DNA from: Schlesneria paludicola DSM 18645
GTDB lineage: Bacteria; Planctomycetota; Planctomycetia; Planctomycetales; Planctomycetaceae
Length of the DNA stretch: 64,000 bases
Direction of reading: 5' to 3'
Assembly: GCA_945876035.1 (NCBI GenBank)
Contig: CAMCMU010000012.1
Coordinates: 1-64,000 of the forward strand
In this document: piece after piece, positions 1 to 8,905 of the stretch
Layout: each line of letters begins with the position of its first letter
Position numbering within the stretch: the stretch's first letter is position 1
Notes under the pieces: generated by a model
What the model was told of the DNA's origin: nothing
The model's database searches: none
Seen by the model: only the letters and a program-made list of their open reading frames with translations
Translations under genes and position numbers: made by a program

Positions 1-111
1 GCTTCCCAAGGAAATCTGAGCGGATCGCTTTCCGCTGCCACTGGTGGAAGTGGTCGTACCTCCACCGCAGGATCGGTTGCCGGTGGCTCTTCGTTCGGTA
101 TCTCTCGGTGA
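1..111 (+). CDS. Ser/Gly-rich small secreted protein, 3' end only
   Basis: Only the last 36 codons and the TGA stop (109-111) lie in the window. The frame is Ser/Gly/Ala-rich and 28 of its 36 residues match the C-terminus of the next gene (176-574), including the shared core SGSLSAATGGSGRTS. The similarity continues for about 14 bases past both stop codons, so the two genes are a tandem duplication rather than a chance low-complexity match. Function is unknown. Its N-terminus, and whether it carries a signal peptide, cannot be seen here. Confidence 0.75.
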   Translation, partial: ASQGNLSGSLSAATGGSGRTSTAGSVAGGSSFGISR

Positions 112-126
112 GATCAGACGTTTTTG

Positions 127-148
127 ATGTGTGATGAATGTGTGATGA
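127..148. repeat. 11-bp perfect tandem repeat (x2)
   Basis: ATGTGTGATGA occurs twice back to back (127-137 and 138-148), between the two Ser/Gly-rich genes and 27 bases ahead of the second gene's ATG. It could be a replication-slippage product or part of the leader. No function can be assigned. Confidence 0.7.
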
Positions 149-175
149 AACGTGACAACTTTTAGGATTAAAAAA

Positions 176-574
176 ATGAAATTCGCAACATGCATGGCTA
201 TTGTTTTCGCGTCCGCAGTTTCCGCTCAGGCTGCACAGCCCGTAGCTGTTAACTCCCTGAATGCGGTCGGTCTGTCCAACGTCGTCGCCCTGAGCGACGT
301 CGAAGGAGCTCAGATCCGCGCGAAGAATCATCGTCGTGGTAATAATGCTCAGACTTCGGGTAATAGCAGTGCAGTGAGTTCCGCGACCCAACGTGGCGCG
401 GCCACGTCTGGCTCTTCGGAAAACAGTGCCAGCTCCAAGAGCAATTTCGGTTCAGGAGCTCTCGCTTCCCAAGGGAATGCCAGCGGATCGCTCTCCGCTG
501 CCACTGGTGGAAGCGGTCGTACCTCCGCCGCAGGCACGATTTCTGGCGGCAGTTCCTTCGCCAGCGGACGGTGA
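176..574 (+). CDS. Secreted Ser/Gly/Ala-rich small protein
   Basis: A 132-residue protein of unknown function. I start it at ATG 176, eight bases after an AGGA, rather than at the in-frame GTG 152, because the N-terminus then forms a normal signal peptide: MKF, a hydrophobic stretch, and an AQA-A type cleavage site near residue 19. After it comes a short conserved-looking block (LSDVEGAQIRAK, about residues 40-51), then a basic NHRRGNN turn, then some 75 residues made almost only of Ser, Gly, Ala, Thr and Asn. The tail is nearly the same as that of the truncated gene at 1-111, so this is one member of a tandem family. The composition suggests an unstructured exported or surface peptide. A leader-peptide-like role for the LSDVEGAQI block is only a guess. 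Confidence 0.75.
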   Translation: MKFATCMAIVFASAVSAQAAQPVAVNSLNAVGLSNVVALSDVEGAQIRAKNHRRGNNAQTSGNSSAVSSATQRGAATSGSSENSASSKSNFGSGALASQGNASGSLSAATGGSGRTSAAGTISGGSSFASGR

Positions 575-966
575 GATCGGACGTTGGTTAGTTTCTTAAC
601 AACCCCGTCACGAACGGATGCTTGAGACAGAACACCTCTCGTTGTCGATCAGCGAGAGGTGTTCTCGTTGGAATCACCCGGCAGATCCCCTGTGCCCTCT
701 CTGGCTCCTCTGGCGTTCACGGAGGAATGAACCCTCAATACGTTGAGACCGGTGCAGACAGCCAAGCCGAATCGCGTTCTCTCCCACGGCGTAGCCCTTG
801 AATGGTAGGCCGCTCGAGACTCACTCCCGCATCGATCTGTCGCATGCCGAACGGTCTCCTATCGGTCCTCGAATGGAGTCACGCATTCGCCGCCCGACGT
901 ATTTTCGATTCGTCGTTACGGCCATTCGATCGGCGACAATAGGACACCGAACAGCAACGCCAACCG
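575..966. other. Intergenic gap with terminator hairpin only
   Basis: No supported gene. Besides the hairpin at 630-664 I see only scattered short frames without ribosome-binding sites. It lies between convergent genes (176-574 plus, 967-1782 minus). Confidence 0.6.
630..664. terminator. Strong hairpin after the Ser/Gly-rich genes
   Basis: A perfect 12-bp inverted repeat, GAACACCTCTCG (630-641) and CGAGAGGTGTTC (653-664), with an 11-base loop, lies 56 bases after the stop at 574. No long T-run follows on either strand, so it may act as a terminator or a 3'-end stabilising hairpin. Confidence 0.7.
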
Positions 967-1782
967 TCAATCGGGTCTCTTCCCCCACACCTGAAAAATT
1001 CTCGGCAGACTCATCATCGTGCGTGGGTTACTGGCGAAGGAATCAAGGTCGGCAACGATGTCGTTGATCTCCTCATCGGACGCAAGCCCTGCACCAACGA
1101 CGGCCTCCCGAATATGTTCCATGGTGATGGAGGCAATTTCTTTTCCCGGTCCGTGCCGATACGAAGGTTGAATCACCTCTACCTCAATCTCTGCTAACCC
1201 CGCATCCAGAAACATCTCCAACAACCGCGGCCCAATATTTGGATCGCCACCTTTGCGCCGTACCACCTCCTGATACAACTCCACATAGCGATCAAACCCC
1301 GCACACGCGGGATAGCAAAAGTGGCCGGTAAACTGGATGTCTTCCACGACCACGACACCGCCGCGTTTCGCCGCTTGAACCATTCTTTCGAGAGTCGATT
1401 TTGGTTCGAGTAAGTGGGTCAGCAAGAATCGGCTAAACACGAGATCGTAAGCGGAGTCCTCTGAAAGATCGCTGGCACTGCCGATCCTGAATTCGACATC
1501 TAATCCGCGTTGTTGGGCTTGCAAGCGAGCCAACCCGACGCACCGCTCGTCAAAATCAAGACCCGTGACTCGACCCGTCGGTTTCACGGCTTCCGCCATT
1601 TGCAACGTGACCGCCCCGGCGCCGCAACCCACGTCCAAACAGTGTCTGCCGGAACGCAAGCCAACGCGTTCAAGGAGCGTCTTCGTCGTCGGCCATTTCA
1701 CGGCAGCTAGCAGGCGTAGTCGTTCTGCTCCGCGATCGCCGCCTTGGAGAACATAATCCCGTGGTTTGGCAGAAGTCATCAT
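967..1782 (-). CDS. SAM-dependent class I methyltransferase
   Basis: A 271-residue cytosolic methyltransferase of unknown substrate. The SAM-binding motif I is clear (LDVGCGAGAVTLQMA, about residues 49-63). It is followed by an acidic motif II (GLDFDERCV) and a post-motif region typical of UbiE/Methyltransf_11-25 proteins (YDLVFSRFLLTHL, then GGVVVVEDIQF). The C-terminal third (about 170-271) would form the substrate cap. The start is a double ATG. It is followed by no operon partner; the dehydrogenase upstream (1893-3008) is 110 bases away on the same strand and could be co-transcribed. The fold is secure, the substrate is not. Confidence 0.85.
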   Translation of the reverse strand: MMTSAKPRDYVLQGGDRGAERLRLLAAVKWPTTKTLLERVGLRSGRHCLDVGCGAGAVTLQMAEAVKPTGRVTGLDFDERCVGLARLQAQQRGLDVEFRIGSASDLSEDSAYDLVFSRFLLTHLLEPKSTLERMVQAAKRGGVVVVEDIQFTGHFCYPACAGFDRYVELYQEVVRRKGGDPNIGPRLLEMFLDAGLAEIEVEVIQPSYRHGPGKEIASITMEHIREAVVGAGLASDEEINDIVADLDSFASNPRTMMSLPRIFQVWGKRPD

Positions 1783-1892
1783 TTTTTCCGTCGCTGGAGG
1801 AACCTAGAGACAGGCGAAACGCTACGGTCAATGTGTTGCTGGAACGGGTCGCTGCGTTAGCCGATGCTGACCGTCATCAGGCGGCGGTCTCG

Positions 1893-3008
1893 TTACGACG
1901 GGCAATGGTCTTTCTTCCACGCTCGCCCCGTCGCATCTGCCGCCATGATTGCATCGGCTACCATGTCCGGCTTCACCTCAAACGGTTCGTTATGCATCGT
2001 GTCGTTTTCCGCTGTGGCACGCACCGCAATCTTTTGCAGCACTTCTGGGGGCAAATCCGTCAGACCAATGTCAGCCAGAGTAATCGGCAGCCCCACCTCG
2101 GTTGCGAATCTCAGCACGCGATTCAGCACCGAACGAGGTTGTCCTTCCAGCACAAGTTGGGTGAGTAATCCGAACGCGACTTTCTCGCCATGCAGGTACG
2201 CATGAGTGGCTTTTGCGGTGGTCAACCCGTTGTGAATCGCATGGGCTGCTGCGAGACCCGAAGATTCGAATCCAATTCCTGATAATAGCGTATTTGCTTC
2301 GACCAATCGTTCCAGGGCCGGGGTCACGACTTTCGATTGCACCGATCGCAGAGCATCGGCTCCATCCGCCAGCAAGGTGCGGTAGCAGAGTTTTGCCAAG
2401 GCCAAAGCAGTCTGCGTTGATACCCCTCCACGCAAGTTCTTTACCCCCCCCTCGACACACGTTTTGGCCTCGAACCACGTCGCCAACGCATCGCCCATCC
2501 CGGCGACTAAGAGCCGCGGCGGACTGTGTGCAATGACCTGCGTATCCACCAGAACCAAGTCCGCGTTCTTGCGATGAAAGCGGCTTCCCTGAGCAACTCC
2601 GTCGTCCGAATAAATCACCGATAAGGCACTGCACGGTGAATCGCTAGACGCAACGGTGGGGCAATTGACGATGGGCAAATTCAGATCCGCAGCAACAGCT
2701 CGAGCGGCATCGAGGACTTTGCCGCCCCCAGCTCCGATGATGACTTGGGATTTGTACTGCTTTGCGACCAACTTGATTCGCTCGATTTCAGATAAGGAAC
2801 ATTCGCCCCCAAACTCAAACACGGCATAGGCGATTCCCGCTTCAGACAGCGTGTGTTTCCAAGTTTCCGAGAGCAAACGAATCGGAGACCGGCCGCCAAC
2901 AATCAGTGCCGGGCCATGTAATCCCAATCCAGACATCTCCACACCCAGAGCATCGGTCGCATTTTTACCCTGCGTATAGCGGCTTGGGGAGCAGAAGACA
3001 GAGAGCAT
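1893..3008 (-). CDS. gldA: Glycerol-dehydrogenase-like iron/zinc alcohol dehydrogenase
   Basis: A 371-residue member of the group III metal-dependent alcohol dehydrogenase fold, closest in layout to NAD-dependent glycerol dehydrogenase (glycerol to dihydroxyacetone). The N-terminal half carries the nucleotide loop GAGGGKVLD (92-100) and the NCPTVASSDSPCS segment usual in GldA. The three zinc ligands are present as D173 (GMGDALATWFEA), H256 (AAAHAIHNG) and H273 (YLHGEK), at almost the same numbering as in the characterised bacterial enzyme. It is expected in the cytosol. The substrate could also be another polyol, since this family includes uncharacterised members; no glycerol kinase or dihydroxyacetone kinase lies nearby. 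Confidence 0.85.
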   Translation of the reverse strand: MLSVFCSPSRYTQGKNATDALGVEMSGLGLHGPALIVGGRSPIRLLSETWKHTLSEAGIAYAVFEFGGECSLSEIERIKLVAKQYKSQVIIGAGGGKVLDAARAVAADLNLPIVNCPTVASSDSPCSALSVIYSDDGVAQGSRFHRKNADLVLVDTQVIAHSPPRLLVAGMGDALATWFEAKTCVEGGVKNLRGGVSTQTALALAKLCYRTLLADGADALRSVQSKVVTPALERLVEANTLLSGIGFESSGLAAAHAIHNGLTTAKATHAYLHGEKVAFGLLTQLVLEGQPRSVLNRVLRFATEVGLPITLADIGLTDLPPEVLQKIAVRATAENDTMHNEPFEVKPDMVADAIMAADATGRAWKKDHCPS

Positions 3009-3675
3009 GATACGGCCTTTGAGGAATATTGGAATAAGTTATATTGGCGACAGAGAACCCAACGAATGAGGGGCCATGGCTTGGCACCTGCTCAAAATGA
3101 CGCTCACCCCGAATGATCCGTCTCACGGATTCAGACTCTCGCCGATTGCTGTTTGTTTGCCAACGGCATCGTTGGCGACAGATGCGGCGTTTATCGGCCC
3201 AACCGTTCAGATTCATCGATCGTACCATTTCGCTCCTGTCCCATGCCACCAGCGGTTCCGATTCCGATTGCTCTGCGTAATTGCCTTGGCCGGGTGATCT
3301 GGGCTGCGGCGAAATGACATACTCCGTTTCCGAGTGCCTAGGCCTTTGGATTCCGCCGACTGGGCATCTCATCTGGAACCCAAAGCCTCAAAACTCGAGA
3401 CGCTCGGCATGAACAAACAGTCGGACTATTCCGATCCTCGCTGGAGACCATTAAGGGGAGATGTGTCGACAGACCATCGGCTGAGGATTAGTATCAACTT
3501 TGTAGATTCGCTGCTTTCAAGAACGCAATCGTCGCCCTGAAGATCGGTTCAGCAGTGGTGCGATATGATGGGCGTTTCCGTGTTCAAGTTTTTTGGGAAG
3601 GCCACCCAATCGTCGTCCAGCATTCGGGGATTGGCCGACCTTGATGACAGTTCCAACATCGAGGATTAAAACTTC
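3009..3675. other. Divergent intergenic region
   Basis: It lies between the minus-strand dehydrogenase and the plus-strand kinase, so it must hold both promoters. Apart from a possible 34-codon ORF at 3565-3669 I see no gene, hairpin or repeat I would defend. Confidence 0.5.
3565..3669 (+). CDS. Possible 34-residue upstream ORF
   Basis: ATG ATG at 3565-3570 opens a 34-codon frame (begins MMGVSVFKFFGK, ends SSNIED) that stops at TAA 3667-3669, six bases before the kinase GTG at 3676. The kinase ribosome-binding site (GAGG, 3661-3664) lies inside its last codons, so translation could be coupled. No good ribosome-binding site precedes it and I recognise no homologue, so it may be a chance frame. 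Confidence 0.25.
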   Translation: MMGVSVFKFFGKATQSSSSIRGLADLDDSSNIED

Positions 3676-6081
3676 GTGAGTGACGAACCACTGCAGCAAC
3701 AAACGGAGACCGGCAAAACCACGCATGACGGCCTATTTGCCAAAACAAATATCGTTCCACCAGCTGGATCCGGCGATGACCCGTTGCCTGCGGATGCCGC
3801 CGCCGAATCTTCGGGCAGCAGTGCGGCAAAAAATTGGATTGGCAAGACGCTGGGCAAATATCGACTCGACGTTGCGTTGGGCCAAGGGGGCATGGGCGTC
3901 GTCTTCAGAGCCCACGATGCCATGATCGAACGTGATGTCGCGGTCAAGATTCTGGCAAAGCATCTGACTGCGGACGCGACAGCGCTAGCCCGCTTTCTGG
4001 CCGAAGCCCGAGCCACGGGCAAACTCAGCCATCCGAATGTCGTCGCCATCTACGAGATTTGCTGGGAAGAAAACTGGCATTTTCTGGTGATGGAGTATCT
4101 GTCCGGGGGGAGCCTCGCTGACCGTCTGGAAAAGAGCGGTTCGTGCTCCCCGAAGGAAGCGACCCGGATGATGATCGACGTCTGCCAAGGGGTCGCGGCG
4201 GCACATGCCGTAGGACTGATCCACCGCGACATCAAGCCTGCCAATTTCATGCAGGCCGCCGACGGCACCGTGAAGGTGACGGACTTCGGGCTGGCCAAGA
4301 ACGACACCGATTCCAGCCGACATTTGACACAGGCTGGAACGGTCATCGGTACCCCAATCTTCATGAGCCCTGAGCAATGCCAAGGCCAAAAGGTCGACGC
4401 CCGCAGCGACATCTATTCCCTAGGGGCAACTTATTACGCATTGCTGACGGGCAAACACGCTTACGCCGACTCGCCCAGTATCCCTCAAATAATGTTCAAG
4501 CACTGTCACGCTCCAGTGCCTGATCCACGGTCCGTGGATCAGACGATTCCTCCAGCGTGCAGCCGGATCGTGGCTCGATCCATGGCGAAGCTGGCAGACG
4601 AACGCTATCCGTCCGCGGCAGCAATGCTTTCTGATCTGCGTGCGGTCTGGGCCACGCTCTCTGGACAAATTCCCATCCTACTTCCCAGCGAATCGGGCGT
4701 CATGCAGATGCCTGCGCAGAATCAAGGACAGGGACTCGCCGCGGTCGTCGTTGATTCTGCCCACGGGTTGCGGTCGCCCATTGCCGCCATGGCCGGAAAA
4801 GCGGGGCTGTTGACCGTGATCGGCCTGGCGCTCTTTTTTGGGCTGCGATGGCAAACGGCGCCGGTGTTGCTCACGAGTGACGAGCCGATCAGAGTCGGTG
4901 TCCTGCACTCGACGAGCGGCTCGATGGCCAACAGCGAAACGGTGGTCCTCGATGCCACACTGATGGCAATTGAAGAAGTCAACCGATCGGGCGGTCTGTT
5001 AAACCGCAAAATCGTCCCCGTCGTCCGGGATGGCCGATCGGAAGCAACTGTATTCGCCAGGCAAGCCAAAACCCTGATGGATCAAGAGAAGGTCCACGTT
5101 GTGTTTGGCTGTTGGACTTCGGCCAGTCGCAAGAGTGTGATCCCTGTGATCGAGGCCTATGACAATCTTCTGGTTTACCCATTACAGTACGAGGGGCTGG
5201 AGACTTCGCGTAATGTGATTTACATCGGTGCGGCACCCAATCAGCAGATCATTCCGGCAGTCAAATGGGCCGTGGAGACGCTGGGAAAGAAACGTTTTTT
5301 TCTAGTTGGCTCGGATTATGTCTTTCCAAGGGTAGCCCATGAAATCATCAAGGATCAATTGCGCCTACTGCGGGCCGAGACGGTCGGCGAGCAGTTCGTG
5401 CGGCTCGGCAGCCAAGAGGTACAGTCGGTGGTCGAGGCCATTGTCCAAGCGAAACCGGACATAATTTTCAACACCCTTAATGGCGATACGAATATCAACT
5501 TTTTCCGACAATTGCGTGCCGTCGGGGTGACGCCTCAGACGATTCCCTGCCTGTCACTCAGCATCGGAGAGCAAGAATTGCGCAGCTTCGATCTGAGCAC
5601 GATGGTGGGTGACTACGCCGCGTGGCCCTATTTTCAATGCGTCGACACACCAGCCAACCGCAAGTTCGGGGAACACTGTCAGGAGAAGTTTCCATCACGC
5701 AGCATCACGGACCCGATGGAGTGCGCGTATGTGGGAGTCATGCTTTGGGCGCAGGCGGTACGCCAAGCAAATGCGGTGGATCCCACGTCTGTCCGCCGCG
5801 AGATGCTGAACAGCAAGTTCGACGCACCCGAGGGAAACGTGCGGATCGATCCGGATACTCAGCACTGTTACAAAACGCCCCGGATCGGCCAGATTCGATC
5901 GGATGGGCAGTTTCAAATTGTCTGGAGTGCTTCAGAACCCATAAAGCCTGAACCCTACCCCAGCACCCGAACGGCCAGTGAATGGAGTGTTTTTCTCATC
6001 GATCTTTACCGCCGTTGGGACAACCAGTGGTCGGCCCCCAGCACGAACGCCGTTATTCCGCCAGAAGAGACGCGGAACTAA
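3676..6081 (+). CDS. Membrane Ser/Thr protein kinase fused to a UrtA-like amide-binding sensor
   Basis: An 801-residue one-component receptor kinase. Residues 60-330 are a Hanks-type kinase: Gly-rich loop (GQGGMG, 69-74), catalytic lysine K91, HRDIKPAN (183-190), DFG (203-205), and SPE in place of APE (231-233). A short linker leads to one membrane helix at about 377-391. The remaining 410 residues outside the membrane are very close to the urea ABC transporter substrate-binding protein UrtA: VGVLHSTSGSMA (407-418), FGCWTSASRK and GAAPNQQIIPA. In a stand-alone UrtA these bind urea or short amides, so here the domain should sense such a ligand and control the cytosolic kinase; that is inference. 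GTG 3676 is used as start, with GAGG about 11 bases upstream. No urt transporter or urease gene is in the window. Confidence 0.92.
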   Translation: MSDEPLQQQTETGKTTHDGLFAKTNIVPPAGSGDDPLPADAAAESSGSSAAKNWIGKTLGKYRLDVALGQGGMGVVFRAHDAMIERDVAVKILAKHLTADATALARFLAEARATGKLSHPNVVAIYEICWEENWHFLVMEYLSGGSLADRLEKSGSCSPKEATRMMIDVCQGVAAAHAVGLIHRDIKPANFMQAADGTVKVTDFGLAKNDTDSSRHLTQAGTVIGTPIFMSPEQCQGQKVDARSDIYSLGATYYALLTGKHAYADSPSIPQIMFKHCHAPVPDPRSVDQTIPPACSRIVARSMAKLADERYPSAAAMLSDLRAVWATLSGQIPILLPSESGVMQMPAQNQGQGLAAVVVDSAHGLRSPIAAMAGKAGLLTVIGLALFFGLRWQTAPVLLTSDEPIRVGVLHSTSGSMANSETVVLDATLMAIEEVNRSGGLLNRKIVPVVRDGRSEATVFARQAKTLMDQEKVHVVFGCWTSASRKSVIPVIEAYDNLLVYPLQYEGLETSRNVIYIGAAPNQQIIPAVKWAVETLGKKRFFLVGSDYVFPRVAHEIIKDQLRLLRAETVGEQFVRLGSQEVQSVVEAIVQAKPDIIFNTLNGDTNINFFRQLRAVGVTPQTIPCLSLSIGEQELRSFDLSTMVGDYAAWPYFQCVDTPANRKFGEHCQEKFPSRSITDPMECAYVGVMLWAQAVRQANAVDPTSVRREMLNSKFDAPEGNVRIDPDTQHCYKTPRIGQIRSDGQFQIVWSASEPIKPEPYPSTRTASEWSVFLIDLYRRWDNQWSAPSTNAVIPPEETRN

Positions 6082-6082
6082 C

Positions 6083-6098
6083 AAACACCGACGTGTTT
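6083..6098 (+). terminator. Short hairpin after the kinase gene
   Basis: AAACAC and GTGTTT enclose a CGAC tetraloop two bases after the kinase stop codon. The stem has only 6 bp and no T-run follows, so a terminator role is weakly supported. Confidence 0.3.
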
Positions 6099-6373
6099 CT
6101 GGAAGCCTGACAGACTGGTGCCGTGTTCATCGTGTTCATCGTGGTTGAGGTGGCTTGATGTGACAATCCCACGACACTTGATATAGAGAACATCACCAGC
6201 GGTCGGTCCTGTCTTCAGGTGTCGTTTTATACCGCATGGCAACAGATCTTTTCGGGGTGATTTCGAGTCCCTCCGATGGGCAGAGACTCAGAGCCGGGTG
6301 GCCAGTCCAACAAGGTTTGGCACTGGAGATATTTTGGTCGTTTGGGCCGCGCTGCTGATTCTCGTCCGACGCA

Positions 6374-8509
6374 TTACGCCGAGTTGACGTCTGGCTGGAT
6401 CAATCCCGAATGTCGTAACAGGGCTTCGGGATTGGGCTCACGACCGCGGAACATGCCGAAGACCAGCATCGGGTGGCGGCTGCCCCCCAAAGCCAGAACA
6501 GTATCGCGAAATCGAATGCCGATTTGTTGAATCGCCGCCGCATCTTCCAGCCCAGCATCTTCAAACGCGCTGAAGGCATCGGCACTCAGTATCTCCGCCC
6601 ATTTGTAGCTGTAATAGCCAGCGGCATAGCCACCACTGAAGATGTGTTGGAATGAGCAGAGTGAACGATCTTCCGGGAGCAAAGGGAGTACGGCTAGCTG
6701 CGTGCTCAAGCGACGGTTGAGATCGTGTACGGATTCCGATCCTTGGGGATCGAATTCGGAATGGAGCATCATATCCGTCAAACCGAATAGCAGTTGTCGC
6801 AGCAGGATCGTTCCAACACGAAAATTTTTGGCAGCACAGATCTTGTCAAACAGTTTCTCCGGTAAGGGCTCGCCTGTTTGATAGTGACTGGTCAAGTTCA
6901 GGAGTGTCGCCCGGTGATAGCACCAGTTTTCCATGAATTGACTGGGGAGTTCCACAGCATCCCACTCCACGCCATTAATTCCGGCGGCATCGGCGTCATC
7001 CACTGTGGTCAGCATATGTTGCAGGCCATGTCCCATCTCATGAAACAACGTTTCAACCTCACGGAACGACATCAGACTGGGAGTCTCACCCATCGGTGGT
7101 GTTTGATTGCAAACCAGATGCGCGACAGGAAGTTGCATCTCGCTGCCGAGTCGTCGCCGGCCCAGACAACTGTCCATCCACGCTCCGCCACGCTTGTTGT
7201 CCGGTCTGGAATAGGGGTCTAAATAGAATCCGGCAATCTGTTTGTTGCCCGCATCATAAACTCGATAAAATCGGACGTCCGGATGCCAGACACTCACACC
7301 GTCAGTCGCCTGCCGAATCGTGATTGAGAATAACCGTTCCAGTAACTCAAAAAGTCCGTCAAGGACTTTGGAAAAGGGAAAATACGGGCGAAGCTCCTCA
7401 TCCGTATAGGCATACCGATCCTCCCGAAGTCGCTCGGCCCAATAGGGAACGTCCCATGCTTCCAGCGGAGCGGCATCGCCACAAGAATCCTTCAGAGCCC
7501 GGATGTCGTCGAGATCGCAAACGGCGGCCGCCCATGACGCATCTCGTAACTGACTGACCATGTTGCAGACGGCGGCAACACTCGGAGCCATTTTCATGGC
7601 GAGACTCACATCCGCATAGTTTGGATACCCGAGCAGTCTGGCCTTTTCTTGGCGTAGCGTCAGAATGCGAATGATCAGTGGATCATTGTCGACGGTTCCA
7701 TGAGAGGCCCGGGTGACAGACGCCCGATAAAGTTTTTCTCGCAACGAGCGATTACGACAATGTTCCATAAAAGGCTGATACAGTGGCATCTCTAAGGTGA
7801 TGCGCCAGGGTCCCCGCTCGGGTGTTGCTACGCTCAGCTCAACAACGGCTTCAGTGGTAGCGTTATTCACCGTCTGAGCGGCAGTCCAAGTGTGCGCCGC
7901 GAGGGTTCGCAGAGTCCTTGGCCAACCGAGCGTGTCAGTCACGTCCGTGACATCGAAGTGGAACGCCTTCGTGGCATCTAAGACGTGATTCGCAAACTCG
8001 GTCGACAGTAAAGACAGTTCCTGCTCGACCGCGTTAAACCGCGTCCGTTGTGTCTCACATAACCCAATTCCTGCGAGTTCCGCGCCTTTGATTCGCTCGT
8101 TGACAATGCGTTGCCGAGTCTCCGTCAGAAGCGTCCACTCGGAACCCTCCTGAAGTTGTTTGAGTGCCTGGTAAATCGTTTGGCTTTGATTCACCCGCAG
8201 ACTAAATTGGACGACTTCAGGAAGAACCGTATCATGTGCCGTTCGCAAGTCTGCGGAATTCATCACACCGAATAAATGGCCCACCGGCTTCCATCCATAA
8301 TCAAACGGATGATCGATCTCTTCGAGCCTCGCCAGAGTTCCGGCCCATGTGGGTCTGATCTCATTTTCGATCACATCCAGTTTTGCCGTCGCCTCGGCGA
8401 GCAATTGCCGGACGGCGGGAACAATGTGTTCCGCACGCATGGAGGCAAAGTCAGGAAGGCTTGTTTTGAGAAGAAGGGGGTTGTTCACGAGCAAATCGAC
8501 CGCAGCCAT
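6374..8509 (-). CDS. prlC: M3-family oligopeptidase (oligopeptidase A-like)
   Basis: A 711-residue cytosolic zinc metallopeptidase that degrades short peptides, for example cleaved signal peptides. The family signature HEMGHGLQH begins at H490, and the third zinc ligand glutamate follows in GVEWDAVELPSQFMENW. The N-terminus (NPLL, then LPDFASMRAEHIVPAV) has the typical oligopeptidase A opening and there is no signal peptide. Length is close to the roughly 680 residues of the E. coli enzyme. The substrate-side motif GGAWMDSC before the catalytic centre also fits the family. It stands alone, convergent with the kinase and divergent from 8906. Dcp-type dipeptidyl carboxypeptidase is the main alternative. 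Confidence 0.92.
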   Translation of the reverse strand: MAAVDLLVNNPLLLKTSLPDFASMRAEHIVPAVRQLLAEATAKLDVIENEIRPTWAGTLARLEEIDHPFDYGWKPVGHLFGVMNSADLRTAHDTVLPEVVQFSLRVNQSQTIYQALKQLQEGSEWTLLTETRQRIVNERIKGAELAGIGLCETQRTRFNAVEQELSLLSTEFANHVLDATKAFHFDVTDVTDTLGWPRTLRTLAAHTWTAAQTVNNATTEAVVELSVATPERGPWRITLEMPLYQPFMEHCRNRSLREKLYRASVTRASHGTVDNDPLIIRILTLRQEKARLLGYPNYADVSLAMKMAPSVAAVCNMVSQLRDASWAAAVCDLDDIRALKDSCGDAAPLEAWDVPYWAERLREDRYAYTDEELRPYFPFSKVLDGLFELLERLFSITIRQATDGVSVWHPDVRFYRVYDAGNKQIAGFYLDPYSRPDNKRGGAWMDSCLGRRRLGSEMQLPVAHLVCNQTPPMGETPSLMSFREVETLFHEMGHGLQHMLTTVDDADAAGINGVEWDAVELPSQFMENWCYHRATLLNLTSHYQTGEPLPEKLFDKICAAKNFRVGTILLRQLLFGLTDMMLHSEFDPQGSESVHDLNRRLSTQLAVLPLLPEDRSLCSFQHIFSGGYAAGYYSYKWAEILSADAFSAFEDAGLEDAAAIQQIGIRFRDTVLALGGSRHPMLVFGMFRGREPNPEALLRHSGLIQPDVNSA

Positions 8510-8905
8510 GACGACGGATCCTTAAAGAGTTTTGTCTCTCATCTCTCAGTAAAAAAGTTTCGATCAGAATGCGAGGGCTGATTTGGTGACCGCCGCCGAC
8601 ATCACGACACGTTCAGCGGCGCGATGCTACGTTGGATCGGCGGATTCCGAAAGATCACCGCCGTGGTCTGCGTGAATTCCCCGATCGGAACTTTCACTCT
8701 GAAACAAAAACTCCATTCGTGATTGGGCGGCGGCGGTGGCGATTCCTCGACAGCCGGAACGGAACAGCGTGGAGCGGATCTTGGCCGCTGACCATTTCTG
8801 TCTTGCCCCCATTCGCCGCATTCCGGTAATGTTTCATAGACGGCAAGATGCGGGTCAGGGTTTTTGGTGTGGATCTTGCAGGTAGATTACAAAGGCAGGG
8901 AAGCC
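8510..8905. other. Divergent promoter region
   Basis: About 400 bases between the start of the oligopeptidase (minus) and the start of the spermidine-synthase-like gene (plus). It should hold both promoters; I see no distinct hairpin or repeat. Confidence 0.5.
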
